Assembly (NCBI RefSeq): GCF_003315595.1
Contig: NZ_QNQU01000011.1
Coordinates: forward strand, 1-64,000
Direction of reading: 5' to 3'
DNA: 64,000 nt
Source: Pedobacter miscanthi
Lineage (GTDB): Bacteria; Bacteroidota; Bacteroidia; Sphingobacteriales; Sphingobacteriaceae
Of this stretch, positions 44,225 through 53,673 are shown one piece after another (position 1 is the stretch's first letter; each line of letters starts with the position of its first letter). The notes below the pieces were generated by a model that was not told the origin of the DNA, made no database searches, and was given only the letters and a program-made list of their open reading frames with translations. Position numbers and translations under genes: made by a program.

Positions 44225-44257
44225 AAACCTCGCAGGTTTTAAAAACCTGCGAGGTTT
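44225..44257. terminator. 33-bp palindrome R6 after the APC permease
   Basis: AAACCTCGCAGGTTTT, one A, then AAAACCTGCGAGGTTT: perfect 16-base arms, 16 bases after the stop codon. The core GTTTTAAAAAC and the AAA/TTT ends are shared with R5 (40141), but the arms differ. At about 44300-44337 ATCCCGATTTTTCATCGGGA and GGAAAGCAGGAC form another known-looking repeat. Confidence 0.88.
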
Positions 44258-44402
44258 AGTTAGGCAGACCTAAGTAAAATAAACCTGATTGGAATGAACA
44301 TCCCGATTTTTCATCGGGATAAAATGGAAAGCAGGACTGATTTAACCTATAAACACAGAAACCTGCTTTTCGAAAAATAAAGAATTAATTTTAGCATTTT
44401 TA

Positions 44403-45737
44403 ATGAACAAAACACTCTCTTTAAAACAGGAAATTGCTTATGCTGCCGGTATGATCGGTTGGAGTACAATGACAAACATTATCATTGTAATGCTCCCCTA
44501 TTTTTACCTGCCACCAAGCAACGCAGGCTTACCACCTTTGGTGCCACAACTTGTTTTACTGGGTGCTTTCAATATCCTTTCTATCATTGCCGCATCGGGC
44601 AGGCTGGTTGATGCCATTTACGATCCTTTTATAGCCTCGAGGAGCGATGCCAGCACAAATAAAAACGGCCGCAGGATGCCTTTTATGAAATGGGCCATTG
44701 TTCCGGCCATGCTTTTCTGCGGACTGGTTTTTTATCCTATCCAAAAAACAGAAAGCCTGCATAATGCCTGGTGGTTAACCCTTACACTTTGTTTGTTTTT
44801 TATATCGGTTACCACTTATATTATCCCGTATAATGCTTTACTGGCCGAAGTAACCAATACACCGAGGCAAAAAGTTAAACTATCCAGCTACCAGCAGGTT
44901 GGTTTCGTGATCGGGATTATTTTATCGGCCTGTACCAACAACTTTGCCGATCTGGTTGAAGCCAATTTCCACGTGGCTAACCGCAGCGAGGCCATTCAAA
45001 CGGCAATTTGGGGTTTATGTATTTTATCGGGAATTGTCATGTTATTACCGATCTTTTTCATTAACGAAAAAGAATTTTCTGTCGCCAAGCCCACGCATAT
45101 TCCCTTATGGCCAGCTATAAAAAGCACCTTTAAAAACAGTAATTTCAAATATTACCTGATTTCCGATTTTGCTTTTTATACCGCGTTGAGCATTATTTCG
45201 AGTGGTTTGTTATTTTTCTGTACCGTATTGTTGGGTTTACCCGAATCGGAAGGCGGCAAGTTTATGGGCGCTATGGTAATGGCCTCCTTATTGTTTTACC
45301 CCATTGTAAACTTTGGCTCGGCAAAAATTGGCAAAAAACCATTTGTATTACTCGCTTTTGCAGTACTTTGCCTGATATTTGTAACCATTTTCTTTTTAGG
45401 CAAATTGCCTTTCGGGCCGCATACACAGATTTACATACTGGTATTATCAGCATCTTTTCCTTTAGCGGCTTTGGGAATTTTACCAACGGCAATCCTCGCC
45501 GATATTGCGCAAAAGGATACGCTGGAGACCGGCGAAAACCACGAAGGTATGTTTTTTGCCGTTAAATATCTTTTTGTTAAACTTGGACAAACATTGGGTA
45601 TTGCTATTTTCGCCATGCTCACCATTTATGGTAAAGATCCGGGAAATGATTTCGGGCTGCGCCTAAACGGTATTGTAGGTTTTGGGCTTTGTTTAATTGC
45701 CCTGCTGTTTTTTAGTAGATTTAAAGAAGAGAGGTAG
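44403..45737 (+). CDS. MFS/GPH-family sugar or metabolite symporter
   Basis: The 444-residue, 12-helix transporter resembles the glycoside-pentoside-hexuronide cation symporters (MelB type). It has the early motif GRLVDAIYDPFIASRSDAST, then NGRRMPFMKW, and the loop EVTNTPRQKVKLSSYQQVGF, typical of GPH proteins. The usual loop after helix 2 (DPxxxxxSD) is seen. It probably imports a sugar or glycoside with a cation; the substrate is uncertain. The start is the ATG at 44403, with the repeat remnants upstream. Confidence 0.9.
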   Translation: MNKTLSLKQEIAYAAGMIGWSTMTNIIIVMLPYFYLPPSNAGLPPLVPQLVLLGAFNILSIIAASGRLVDAIYDPFIASRSDASTNKNGRRMPFMKWAIVPAMLFCGLVFYPIQKTESLHNAWWLTLTLCLFFISVTTYIIPYNALLAEVTNTPRQKVKLSSYQQVGFVIGIILSACTNNFADLVEANFHVANRSEAIQTAIWGLCILSGIVMLLPIFFINEKEFSVAKPTHIPLWPAIKSTFKNSNFKYYLISDFAFYTALSIISSGLLFFCTVLLGLPESEGGKFMGAMVMASLLFYPIVNFGSAKIGKKPFVLLAFAVLCLIFVTIFFLGKLPFGPHTQIYILVLSASFPLAALGILPTAILADIAQKDTLETGENHEGMFFAVKYLFVKLGQTLGIAIFAMLTIYGKDPGNDFGLRLNGIVGFGLCLIALLFFSRFKEER

Positions 45738-45783
45738 CTGAGCGCTAAGGTTTAAGCATTCGGCGGATATATTTTTTTGAGAA

Positions 45784-46404
45784 ATGAACGAATCACTCAT
45801 ACAAAAAGACTTTAGATTAAGATATAAATCATTTCTAATTACCGAAAACGGACTTGAGGTAAAGCAAAAAAGCCTGCTTTCATCGAGTGAATACCTGATC
45901 ACGTACGAAAATGTTGGCACGAGAACTTATACAGATAACAGGGGTATTTATGGTCTCTTATATTCGTCAGCAATACTGGGTATGATTTCGGTATTAATGT
46001 ATGTACTCAGAAATGAAGGAGAAGATGTGGAAAGTTCGGCCAGTTTATTCTATTCAGGATTATCAGCGATACTCTTTATTTTATTTTTAGTTACCTATAA
46101 AAGGAATTTTTATCTGGTAAAATACGGAAATGTGGATCCCATTGAGTTTTTACAGCATCAACCATCAAAAGCAGAGGTTAATGCGTTTATCGAAACGCTT
46201 AAAACCACCAGAAATGAATTCTTGCTCAATAAATACGGTAAAACAAATTTTAGTCTTAGTTATCAGCAAAACCATCAAAATCTTGCATGGTTATCAAATA
46301 ATGAAGTAATCAATAACCAGGAGTTTAATAATATGGTTAATAAGCTAAATCTGGAAATGCAGCAGCAGCCAAATAAAATAAGCTTCGATTTTAGCCTAAA
46401 TTAA
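45784..46404 (+). CDS. Hypothetical two-helix membrane protein
   Basis: The 206-residue protein has an N-terminal beta-like segment (about 10-55, KSFLITENGLEVKQKSLLSS), then two hydrophobic helices (about 60-78, GLLYSSAILGMISVLMYVL, and about 88-107, FYSGLSAILFILFLVTYK), and a polar C-terminal half of about 95 residues rich in Asn and Gln. A PH-like membrane domain is possible. I do not recognise a family. It follows the MFS gene after 46 bases and may be transcribed with it. Confidence 0.7.
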   Translation: MNESLIQKDFRLRYKSFLITENGLEVKQKSLLSSSEYLITYENVGTRTYTDNRGIYGLLYSSAILGMISVLMYVLRNEGEDVESSASLFYSGLSAILFILFLVTYKRNFYLVKYGNVDPIEFLQHQPSKAEVNAFIETLKTTRNEFLLNKYGKTNFSLSYQQNHQNLAWLSNNEVINNQEFNNMVNKLNLEMQQQPNKISFDFSLN

Positions 46405-46507
46405 AAACTTCTGCAATCAATCATCAACTTAGCATAAAATACATGGACAGAATAATGGCACTACACCACTTCACCCTGCCCATGTACAGCATTCTTATTA
46501 AGTATTT

Positions 46508-48220
46508 TTAGTAGCCCGGGCTTTGTTTAAGTGTACCCTTACTCCGGTCGATCTGATCCTGAGGTAAAGGAAAATACTCGTCCCTGCTTTCTATACTAAT
46601 GCCTTTTAAATAGTCGAAATATCCGCCTTCAAAAGAAAAATAGCTTTCAAGTGTTTGTTTGGCTATGCCCCAGCGTACCAGATCGAAAAACCGGTGTCCT
46701 TCCATCGCCAGCTCAAGCCTGCGCTCAAACCGAACTGCGTTCCGGGCATAGGTATCATTTGGAAATGAAGTGTACGGACTTACTTTATATGCTGCTGCCG
46801 GTGCACCATTTACCTGTTGCGGGGTGATTTTTGCTGCCCTGGCCCTTACTATATTTACGAGGGTTAAAGCTCTTGGCAGATCGCCTTTTTCTACCGCACA
46901 TTCGGCAGCCATGAGGTAAACATCGCCCAAACGGATCAGGTTTACATTTAAGCCGGTAACGTTAGTGGTTCCCGGTGCTGTTCCGCTGGTAATCTGTGCT
47001 GCCTCAATGGTATTTTTAACGGCAACAAAAGGCCCTCCATTAGAAGCATCACGGATCCAGGTATCGCCGGCCATTATTCCCCAATCGCGGTAAGGAACAC
47101 CACGCCTGCCTATGGTAGATTCGATACGCGGATCAAAAGGCAGGGTTTTATCTACCACATAATTGTCTTTTGCGCTTCCGGTTAATCCAAAATCCGATTT
47201 ATAGGGATTGGTTCGATAGCTGCCATCCAATAGCGGCAAACCAGCTATATCTACCTTAAAAGAATTGGCCAGATCAATAGAAGGCTGGAAGAAACCACAG
47301 CAGTTGATCGGTGTATTGCCATAAGGAAAATTCAGGATATCGCCTACATTTCCATTGTCTCCACCCGTACCATCGGTACCAACCGAATGCTGTACAGACA
47401 TGATCGTTTCAGGCCCGTCTTCCTTTGTAATGTCGAAATTATCTGCATAAGGCATGGTGGTTAAATCAGGTTTAGCCAAAATTACAGCGTTCAGCAGGTC
47501 ATAGGCTTCCGGATATTTTTTCTGGTACAGAAACACTTTACCAAGGTAAGCCTGTGCAGCATATTTATCCACTCTCCCTTTCTGGTTTTTAGGTTTGATG
47601 GTGCTCAGGTTAGCTACAGCGAACTGAAGATCATCTACAATATTTGGGTAAATGTCTTTATCGTTTGGAACAAAGGTACCGCTGCTGGCCTCGGTAACAT
47701 AAGGCACCACTTTAAATACCCTCACTAAAAAGAAATAATAATGTGCACGCAACAATCGGGCTTCGCCCTGTATTTCTTTAGCGCGGGCATCAGCAAATTT
47801 GGCTGAGCCATTACCTGACTGTAAATTCGCCAGTATTTTGAGGGTGTTGTTACAGCGTTGGATCCCCTCGAAACACCTGTCCCAAAGGTTGGATAAATTA
47901 TCATTGGTACTGGTTGGCGAATGTTGTTCAATGGCATTCATCGGGGGCTGATCGCCAACACTACTGCCTTTATGAGCATTATCTGAAGCCACTTCTCCAA
48001 ACAGCCATTGACTGGGTGCGGCGCCATAATTGCCATAAGTACCATTTACATTACCGTTAAGCAATGAATAAGCACCTACCAGTAAACCTTCTACACCATC
48101 CTGTGTGGTTAATTGCTCTTCGGTAAGTTCGCCCTGTGGCTGCAGGTTCAAAAATTCCTTTTTACATGAGAAAGTAGAAAAGATCAGAAAAGAGAGCAGG
48201 ATATATTTTATATGTTTCAT
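46508..48220 (-). CDS. SusD/RagB-family nutrient-binding lipoprotein
   Basis: The 570-residue outer-membrane lipoprotein has a signal ending in lipobox FSTFSCKK (Cys 19). Four TPR-like helix pairs form a scaffold (RAHYYFFLVRVFKVVPYV, YAAQAYLGKVFLYQKKYPEA), and the C-terminal part has RFERRLELAMEGHRFFDLVRWG and ends DQIDRSKGTLKQSPGY, both SusD hallmarks. It caps the SusC barrel and captures a glycan or peptide. No glycoside hydrolase, SusE or regulator gene is adjacent, so the substrate is unknown. It follows susC with a 15-base gap. A hairpin of ACATGGACAG and CTGCCCATGT at about 46441-46485 lies beyond the stop codon. Confidence 0.95.
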   Translation of the reverse strand: MKHIKYILLSFLIFSTFSCKKEFLNLQPQGELTEEQLTTQDGVEGLLVGAYSLLNGNVNGTYGNYGAAPSQWLFGEVASDNAHKGSSVGDQPPMNAIEQHSPTSTNDNLSNLWDRCFEGIQRCNNTLKILANLQSGNGSAKFADARAKEIQGEARLLRAHYYFFLVRVFKVVPYVTEASSGTFVPNDKDIYPNIVDDLQFAVANLSTIKPKNQKGRVDKYAAQAYLGKVFLYQKKYPEAYDLLNAVILAKPDLTTMPYADNFDITKEDGPETIMSVQHSVGTDGTGGDNGNVGDILNFPYGNTPINCCGFFQPSIDLANSFKVDIAGLPLLDGSYRTNPYKSDFGLTGSAKDNYVVDKTLPFDPRIESTIGRRGVPYRDWGIMAGDTWIRDASNGGPFVAVKNTIEAAQITSGTAPGTTNVTGLNVNLIRLGDVYLMAAECAVEKGDLPRALTLVNIVRARAAKITPQQVNGAPAAAYKVSPYTSFPNDTYARNAVRFERRLELAMEGHRFFDLVRWGIAKQTLESYFSFEGGYFDYLKGISIESRDEYFPLPQDQIDRSKGTLKQSPGY

Positions 48221-48235
48221 CTTTGTTTCTTTTAA

Positions 48236-51200
48236 TTAAAATCCAACATTAATACCAATTAAAAACTGACGGGGAGAAGGGTAAACACCCTGATCTACGC
48301 CCGGCGCAGAGAAGGTATCCGTAATCTGGCTCACCTCCGGATCCATGCCGGTATATTTGGTGATTGTAAATAAATTGGTTGCACTTACATATACCCTCAA
48401 TTTGCTGATGGGCGAATTTGCACCAAATGCTTTAGCAGTAGGGATCGAATAACCAAGCTGTATGTTCTTTAACCTTAAAAAACTTCCATCCTGAATATAA
48501 TAGCTCGATGAGGCAAACTCCAGATCCGAAGCACCGGCATAAGCAGAAGGTATTAAACTGCTTGGGTTTGAAGGGCTCCAGGCATTTAATAACCTGGTAC
48601 TTTTGGCACCATCAAAAGATGGGAAATCGGTAAAATAGCGTGTGGCCTGAAAAATATCATTGCCCTGAACGCCATAAATAAATGCGGCAATATCAAAGTT
48701 TTTATAAGATGCATTTAAATTTATCCCAGCGGTAAAATTAGGATTCGGATCGCCGATAATGGTCCGGTCTTTCGGATCAATTACCCCATCGCCATTAATA
48801 TCCTGGTAGCGTAAACCACCAACCCTGGCGCCTGAATAGGATGCATTGTTCTGGATATCAGCAGTGCTCTGGTAAATCCCTGCAGTTTTATATCCAAAAA
48901 ACGATCCAAAGGGTGCACCTTCCTGCAATACACTGGTTTGCAAACTTCTGTAATTACCATAAATCTGATTAAAAATACCCGGGGCCAATCTTACGATTTC
49001 ATTTTTGTTTTTAGAGAAATTCAGCCCAACATCAAATTTAAATGGGCTATCATCCTTGATTCCATAATGATAAGCAACATTAAATTCGATCCCTTTATTG
49101 CTCATGTCGCCGATATTTACAAATGGCGAACTGCCCAAACCAACCACGCTGGATGGTAAAGGAAGATTATAAAGCATATCTGATGTTTTTTTATTGTACC
49201 AGTCAACCGATCCATCAACAGCTCCGCCCAGTAAACTAAAATCAAGTCCGATGTTGAGCGCTTTTAACGATTCCCATTTTACGTCGGCATTTTGATAAGC
49301 ATTTTGCCATACCCCGGTGGTTAGTCCATTTCCCCCTCCAACAGCATAGGCCGAATTGATGATCGAACTCTGGAAACGGTTAATATACTGATAGGGAGGT
49401 ATCCGTTGATTTCCAGTTTGGCCATAACCTACACGAAGTTTCAGGTCGCTTATCCATTTAACACTTTTCATAAATTCCTCTTCCGATAATCTCCAGGCCA
49501 CACTTCCTGCCGGGTAATTACCGTATTTATTGTTAGGTCCAAAATTCGAAGATCCATCACGTCTGAAGGTAATACTCGCCAGATAACGGTCGTGATACGA
49601 ATAATCTACTTTTCCGAATAAAGAGAACAGCGAACCGATAGAGCCAAAACTCGTATTGCTGATGTTGGAAGAACCGGTACTGAGGTAATAATAATCCTGA
49701 TTACCGATAATAAAAAAGTCATTTCTACCTGCGTTTAACTGTCGCGACCGTGATCTGATTGCTTCTGTACCGATAAGTATATTTACACGATGTAATTCGT
49801 TAAAAACCTTACTGTAATTTAAAGTATTTGTCCAGGTCCATTCCGTATTGTAGCCCTGATATTCGTTCAGGTTGTTGGAATTGTTACCTTCTGAAAATTC
49901 CAGATTTGGATAACGCATAGACAGGCCGTTAAAATTTTCGTACCGCAAACCAAAGTTGGTTCTTAAAACTAAGCCCGGAAGGATATCGCCTTCGGCAAAA
50001 ACGTTTCCGAAGAAAAAGTTGCTTTTGTTTTTATTGTCCTTGGCCCTGAAAAGAAAGGCAAGCGGATTTTCGGCATTTCCTAACTGACTTCCACGACTAC
50101 CGGCAAAATTTCCGGCAATATCATAAACCGGGATAATGGTTGGAATACGGTATGCCCAGCCCAATGCACTGCCCTGGTCCTGGTAACTTCCGGGAGTGTT
50201 GGGATTAACACCAAAGCCATAGCCCTCCGAATAGCTATACTGCGCATTTTCGCCAAAACGGACATGTTTGTTAAAAGCAGAAATGCTGGTATTCGACCTG
50301 AAATTATATCTTTTAAAACCAGTATATTTTATGGTTCCTTGCTGATCAAGATAGCCGCCCGAAAAACTATAGGTAGCGTTTTCGCCACCCCCAGTGGCAC
50401 TGATCTGATAGTTCTGGATGGGGGCAGATTCTGTAATCTCATCAAACCAGTTGGTTCCTTCCTTATTTGCCCTTGTAATCTGGTAAAACAGATTGGGATC
50501 GCGGCTATAGTTATATTTAGACGGATCGGCATCAGCAGCCGTAACATCCTGCCCCAGTTTTGAGCCTGCCACCAGGTAATCGGGCAGTACAGGTGTGGGT
50601 CCCGATCCATAATTTTTTCCTGCTGCAATGGCTTTTCCCGCATTTTTATAGCCATCAAACACATATTGGGCATATTGCTGAGGGTTCATCATTTCAGGAA
50701 AACTTCCTTTCCGTGGCGCCTGCGTGCCATAATAAGAATCGAGTGTAATTTTTGGCGGTCCGGCTACCCCTTTTTTGGTGGTGATGATTACTACACCATT
50801 ATTGGCCCGCGATCCGTAAATAGATGCGGAAGAAGCATCCTTCAAAACCTGCATGCTTTCGATATCGTTCTGATTAAGCCAGGATAACTTACCTTCAAAA
50901 GGCACTCCATCAATTACGTATAGTGGTTCGTTGTTATTGATGGTACTGATACCCCTGATACGGATTTGCGGGGTAGAACCCGGTGCTCCATCATTTATAA
51001 TCTGTACCCCGGTTGCCTTACCCTGCAAAGCTTCAACCGCACTGGCTGCCGGCTGGGCTTTTAACAGCCCCATACTCACTACAGCTACCGCACCGGTAAG
51101 ATCTTTTTTCCGCTGACTCGAATAACCGGTTACCACTACTTCAGATAATTTGTTGTTTTCGGCCAATAAAACGATAGTTATATTGCTCTGACTGCCTACA

Positions 51201-51466
51201 GTAACTTCTTTTGATCCGTAACCGATAAACGATATTACCAGCACATCGGCTGGTTTTGCCGCAATAGAAAATGCACCGGTTGCATCAGTTGTGGTACCCC
51301 CAGCTCCGTTTTTGATTTTTATTGTGGCCCCAACTATAGGAAGTTTATCGTCGCTTGCGGTAACTTTCCCTGTTACTTTAGATTGGGCACCTGCCTCAAT
51401 TGCAAACAGCATACCGAGGCACAAGAGAAGATAACTCCTCCTGAAGAAAGATAGGTTTTGTTTCAT
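48236..51466 (-). CDS. SusC/RagA-family TonB-linked outer-membrane receptor
   Basis: The 1076-residue protein has a signal peptide (about 1-27, ending AGAQ) and a carboxypeptidase-D-like domain (KVTGKVTASDDKLPIVGATI). The TonB-box-like and plug region starts VVVTGYSSQRKKDLTGAV, with the SusC signature ASIYGSRANNGVVIITTKKG. A 22-strand barrel follows and ends FLIGINVGF. It imports the ligand bound by SusD in a TonB/ExbBD-dependent way. The pair stands alone in the window, with no anti-sigma/ECF genes upstream. The ATG at 51466 is the natural start. Confidence 0.96.
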   Translation of the reverse strand: MKQNLSFFRRSYLLLCLGMLFAIEAGAQSKVTGKVTASDDKLPIVGATIKIKNGAGGTTTDATGAFSIAAKPADVLVISFIGYGSKEVTVGSQSNITIVLLAENNKLSEVVVTGYSSQRKKDLTGAVAVVSMGLLKAQPAASAVEALQGKATGVQIINDGAPGSTPQIRIRGISTINNNEPLYVIDGVPFEGKLSWLNQNDIESMQVLKDASSASIYGSRANNGVVIITTKKGVAGPPKITLDSYYGTQAPRKGSFPEMMNPQQYAQYVFDGYKNAGKAIAAGKNYGSGPTPVLPDYLVAGSKLGQDVTAADADPSKYNYSRDPNLFYQITRANKEGTNWFDEITESAPIQNYQISATGGGENATYSFSGGYLDQQGTIKYTGFKRYNFRSNTSISAFNKHVRFGENAQYSYSEGYGFGVNPNTPGSYQDQGSALGWAYRIPTIIPVYDIAGNFAGSRGSQLGNAENPLAFLFRAKDNKNKSNFFFGNVFAEGDILPGLVLRTNFGLRYENFNGLSMRYPNLEFSEGNNSNNLNEYQGYNTEWTWTNTLNYSKVFNELHRVNILIGTEAIRSRSRQLNAGRNDFFIIGNQDYYYLSTGSSNISNTSFGSIGSLFSLFGKVDYSYHDRYLASITFRRDGSSNFGPNNKYGNYPAGSVAWRLSEEEFMKSVKWISDLKLRVGYGQTGNQRIPPYQYINRFQSSIINSAYAVGGGNGLTTGVWQNAYQNADVKWESLKALNIGLDFSLLGGAVDGSVDWYNKKTSDMLYNLPLPSSVVGLGSSPFVNIGDMSNKGIEFNVAYHYGIKDDSPFKFDVGLNFSKNKNEIVRLAPGIFNQIYGNYRSLQTSVLQEGAPFGSFFGYKTAGIYQSTADIQNNASYSGARVGGLRYQDINGDGVIDPKDRTIIGDPNPNFTAGINLNASYKNFDIAAFIYGVQGNDIFQATRYFTDFPSFDGAKSTRLLNAWSPSNPSSLIPSAYAGASDLEFASSSYYIQDGSFLRLKNIQLGYSIPTAKAFGANSPISKLRVYVSATNLFTITKYTGMDPEVSQITDTFSAPGVDQGVYPSPRQFLIGINVGF

Positions 51467-51891
51467 AGGTTATAATGATAGTTAATGATTATTATGGGCT
51501 TTGCACTTAAAAAATTGCCAATACATGGCCATGCCGCTATAATATTTGCAGCTTTTTTCACTAATAAAGTTGAATGCTTAAATCTGCTAAATGCGGAGCA
51601 GATGTTTCAAAATCGACTTTTTACAATTGGGATGTACTGTTTTTTTCATAGTGTAGTAATTGGTTAGATAGAAGTGGGATAATTATATTATCTACATAGT
51701 TAATTTATAATACAATGTAATAAAATTAAAAAATACACATATAACAAAATAAATATACAAAAATAAAATTATCAGATACATTAAATTACTACAAATTCAG
51801 TTTTAAGTGGCAATAGGCTACGCATTCAAATCGATAGAACGCGAAAAAGAGCAATGCTTTGTATATGTTCACGTTTTCCACATTTAATTTG
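51467..51891. other. AT-rich intergenic region between divergent susC and DEAD-box genes
   Basis: I see no gene in this stretch. It is strongly AT-rich (for example ACAAAATAAATATACAAAAA at about 51740-51760) and should hold the susC promoter on the minus strand. No convincing operator or repeat is present. Confidence 0.5.
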
Positions 51892-51899
51892 TACCTTTG
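51892..51899 (+). promoter_or_regulatory. Bacteroidota -7 box for the DEAD-box gene
   Basis: TACCTTTG fits the TAnnTTTG -7 consensus. The -33 element (TTG) is weak: only TTCACG lies at roughly the right distance. It predicts a 5' leader of about 107 bases, which contains a hairpin at 51923-51939 (TGTCATT, CTG, AATGACA). Confidence 0.6.
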
Positions 51900-51922
51900 C
51901 CGCCGAAGCAGGAATAAGGGCT

Positions 51923-51939
51923 TGTCATTCTGAATGACA
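51923..51939 (+). promoter_or_regulatory. Hairpin in the 5' leader of the DEAD-box gene
   Basis: TGTCATT and AATGACA are perfect 7-base arms around CTG, inside the predicted untranslated leader. Leaders of cold-responsive helicase mRNAs often carry such structures, but no cold-shock motif is identified here. Confidence 0.4.
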
Positions 51940-52013
51940 TATTCTCTCCGCAAGTTAGTCCTTCAATAAATGATCGTTCTAGCTTCTTCGATAAATATTA
52001 CATAGAAACATAC

Positions 52014-53312
52014 ATGTTATTCAAAGAATTAAACCTCATTGAGCCGATTTTAAAGGCCCTTGAGACCGAAGGTTATACACAACCTACACCTATACAGGAG
52101 CAATCTATCCCAACCATATTAAAAGGAAAAGATTTATTGGGCTGCGCACAAACCGGTACCGGAAAAACCGCTGCCTTTGCCATTCCGATGTTGCAGTTAC
52201 TGCACGAAAAACACATCAATACCAAAGCTACCAAAAACATTAAGGCCCTGGTTTTAACGCCTACACGCGAACTGGCCATCCAGATTGAAGAAAGTTTTAA
52301 AGCTTACGGACGCCATTTAAACCTGCGTCACTTAGTGATTTTTGGAGGTGTAAACCAGCACTCGCAAGTAGAAGCACTGAGAAAAGGTGTTGATATTTTA
52401 GTAGCAACACCTGGTCGTTTATTGGATTTAATGAACCAGGGATTTATCAGTTTGAATACCATCGAACTATTCGTTTTGGATGAAGCCGATCGTATGCTCG
52501 ATATGGGTTTTATCCACGATGTGAAAAAAGTGGTGGCCAAATTACCTGCAAAACGCCAGACTTTGTTTTTCTCCGCAACCATGCCTGATGAAATTCAGAA
52601 ACTGGCCAACACCATTTTATCAAGCCCCACGAAAGTAGAAGTTACCCCTATTTCTTCAACAGCCGAAACGATTGTTCAATCGGTTTACTTTGTTGATAAG
52701 CCTGATAAGAAAAAATTACTGATCCATCTTTTGGAAGATAAAAATATCCAGACGGCACTGGTATTTACCCGTACCAAACATGGCGCCGATCGGATTGTGA
52801 AAGATTTGGCCCATGCAGGGATTAAAGCAGCTGCCATACATGGAAATAAATCGCAAAATGCCCGTCAAAGAGCTTTAACCGATTTTAAAGACCGCAAAAT
52901 CCGTGTGCTGGTAGCTACCGATATTGCTGCGCGTGGTATTGATATTGATCAGTTATCTCACGTTTTCAACTTCGAATTACCGAATATCCCTGAATCTTAT
53001 GTACACAGGATTGGCCGTACAGGTAGAGCGGGTGCAAACGGAATAGCCATTTCATTCTGCGATGCCGAAGAAAACGAATACCTGTTGGATATTCAGAAAC
53101 TGATTAAAATTACCCTTCCGGTTGTTGATGATCATCCTTATCCCTTAAGCTGGGAAAACATGCTGGCCAAAAACCAGGTTAAACGCAAACCACAAGCGCA
53201 ATCAAAAGGTGGTGGCGGCGCCAAAAAGAGCGGCGATGGCAACATGAGCGGCAAACCGCGCAACGCCAGTAATAACAGGAGATTTGGCGGAAACAGAAGG
53301 AAAAGAGATTAG
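52014..53312 (+). CDS. DEAD-box ATP-dependent RNA helicase (RhlE type)
   Basis: The 432-residue helicase has the Q motif [13 protein letters not shown], motif [10 protein letters not shown], Ia PTRELAIQ, motif II DEAD ([12 protein letters not shown]), motif III SAT, and motifs V and VI ([20 protein letters not shown]). The tail is Gly/Lys/Arg/Asn-rich ([15 protein letters not shown]), a common RNA-binding tail of RhlE/CsdA-like proteins. It probably remodels ribosomal or messenger RNA. The gene is monocistronic, with a leader of about 100 bases and a terminator after it. Confidence 0.95.
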   Translation: MLFKELNLIEPILKALETEGYTQPTPIQEQSIPTILKGKDLLGCAQTGTGKTAAFAIPMLQLLHEKHINTKATKNIKALVLTPTRELAIQIEESFKAYGRHLNLRHLVIFGGVNQHSQVEALRKGVDILVATPGRLLDLMNQGFISLNTIELFVLDEADRMLDMGFIHDVKKVVAKLPAKRQTLFFSATMPDEIQKLANTILSSPTKVEVTPISSTAETIVQSVYFVDKPDKKKLLIHLLEDKNIQTALVFTRTKHGADRIVKDLAHAGIKAAAIHGNKSQNARQRALTDFKDRKIRVLVATDIAARGIDIDQLSHVFNFELPNIPESYVHRIGRTGRAGANGIAISFCDAEENEYLLDIQKLIKITLPVVDDHPYPLSWENMLAKNQVKRKPQAQSKGGGGAKKSGDGNMSGKPRNASNNRRFGGNRRKRD

Positions 53313-53368
53313 TTTTTAAGCTTAAAGACTAAGGCGGAAAGACTAAAGATTTCCCACATATATATTAA

Positions 53369-53406
53369 AACCCAAGTTGTAAAATACAGCTTGGGTTTGT
53401 TTTTTT
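53369..53406 (+). terminator. Terminator after the DEAD-box gene
   Basis: AACCCAAG and CTTGGGTT form an 8-bp stem with a 13-base loop, followed by TGTTTTTTT. Confidence 0.88.
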
Positions 53407-53472
53407 AACACATGCGAACATGATAATTATTTGTTGAAAATAATGTTTTATAAATGCCTAGTCCAGATCGAT

Positions 53473-53536
53473 CGTCATGCTGAATTTATTTCAGCATCTT
53501 TCGCAAAATAGACCCTGAAATAAATTCAGGGTGACG
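53473..53536. repeat. R2 palindrome, inverse orientation
   Basis: The left half CGTCATGCTGAATTTATTTC and the right half ACCCTGAAATAAATTCAGGG, then TGACG, are separated by about 10 bases. It is the mirror orientation of the element at 30958. The rest of 53313-53673 contains AAAGACTAAGG-type and AGCTTTCTGC-type microrepeats (53318-53350, 53636-53672) and the two terminators. No gene is seen. Confidence 0.85.
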
Positions 53537-53585
53537 AGCTCTGTATTCTAAAAAACTGATTAAAATATCATAAAATGAGAACAAA

Positions 53586-53617
53586 AATCCCCGAATTAAT
53601 AACTCAACTCGGGGATT
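53586..53617 (-). terminator. Terminator of leuS
   Basis: On the minus strand AATCCCCGA and TCGGGGATT form a stem, followed by a TTTTTGT run. It lies 57 bases after the leuS stop codon. Confidence 0.88.
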
Positions 53618-53673
53618 CTCTTTATAAAAATTGCAGGAAGCTTTCTGCTTTGGTCTATAAGCTTTCAGCTCAC

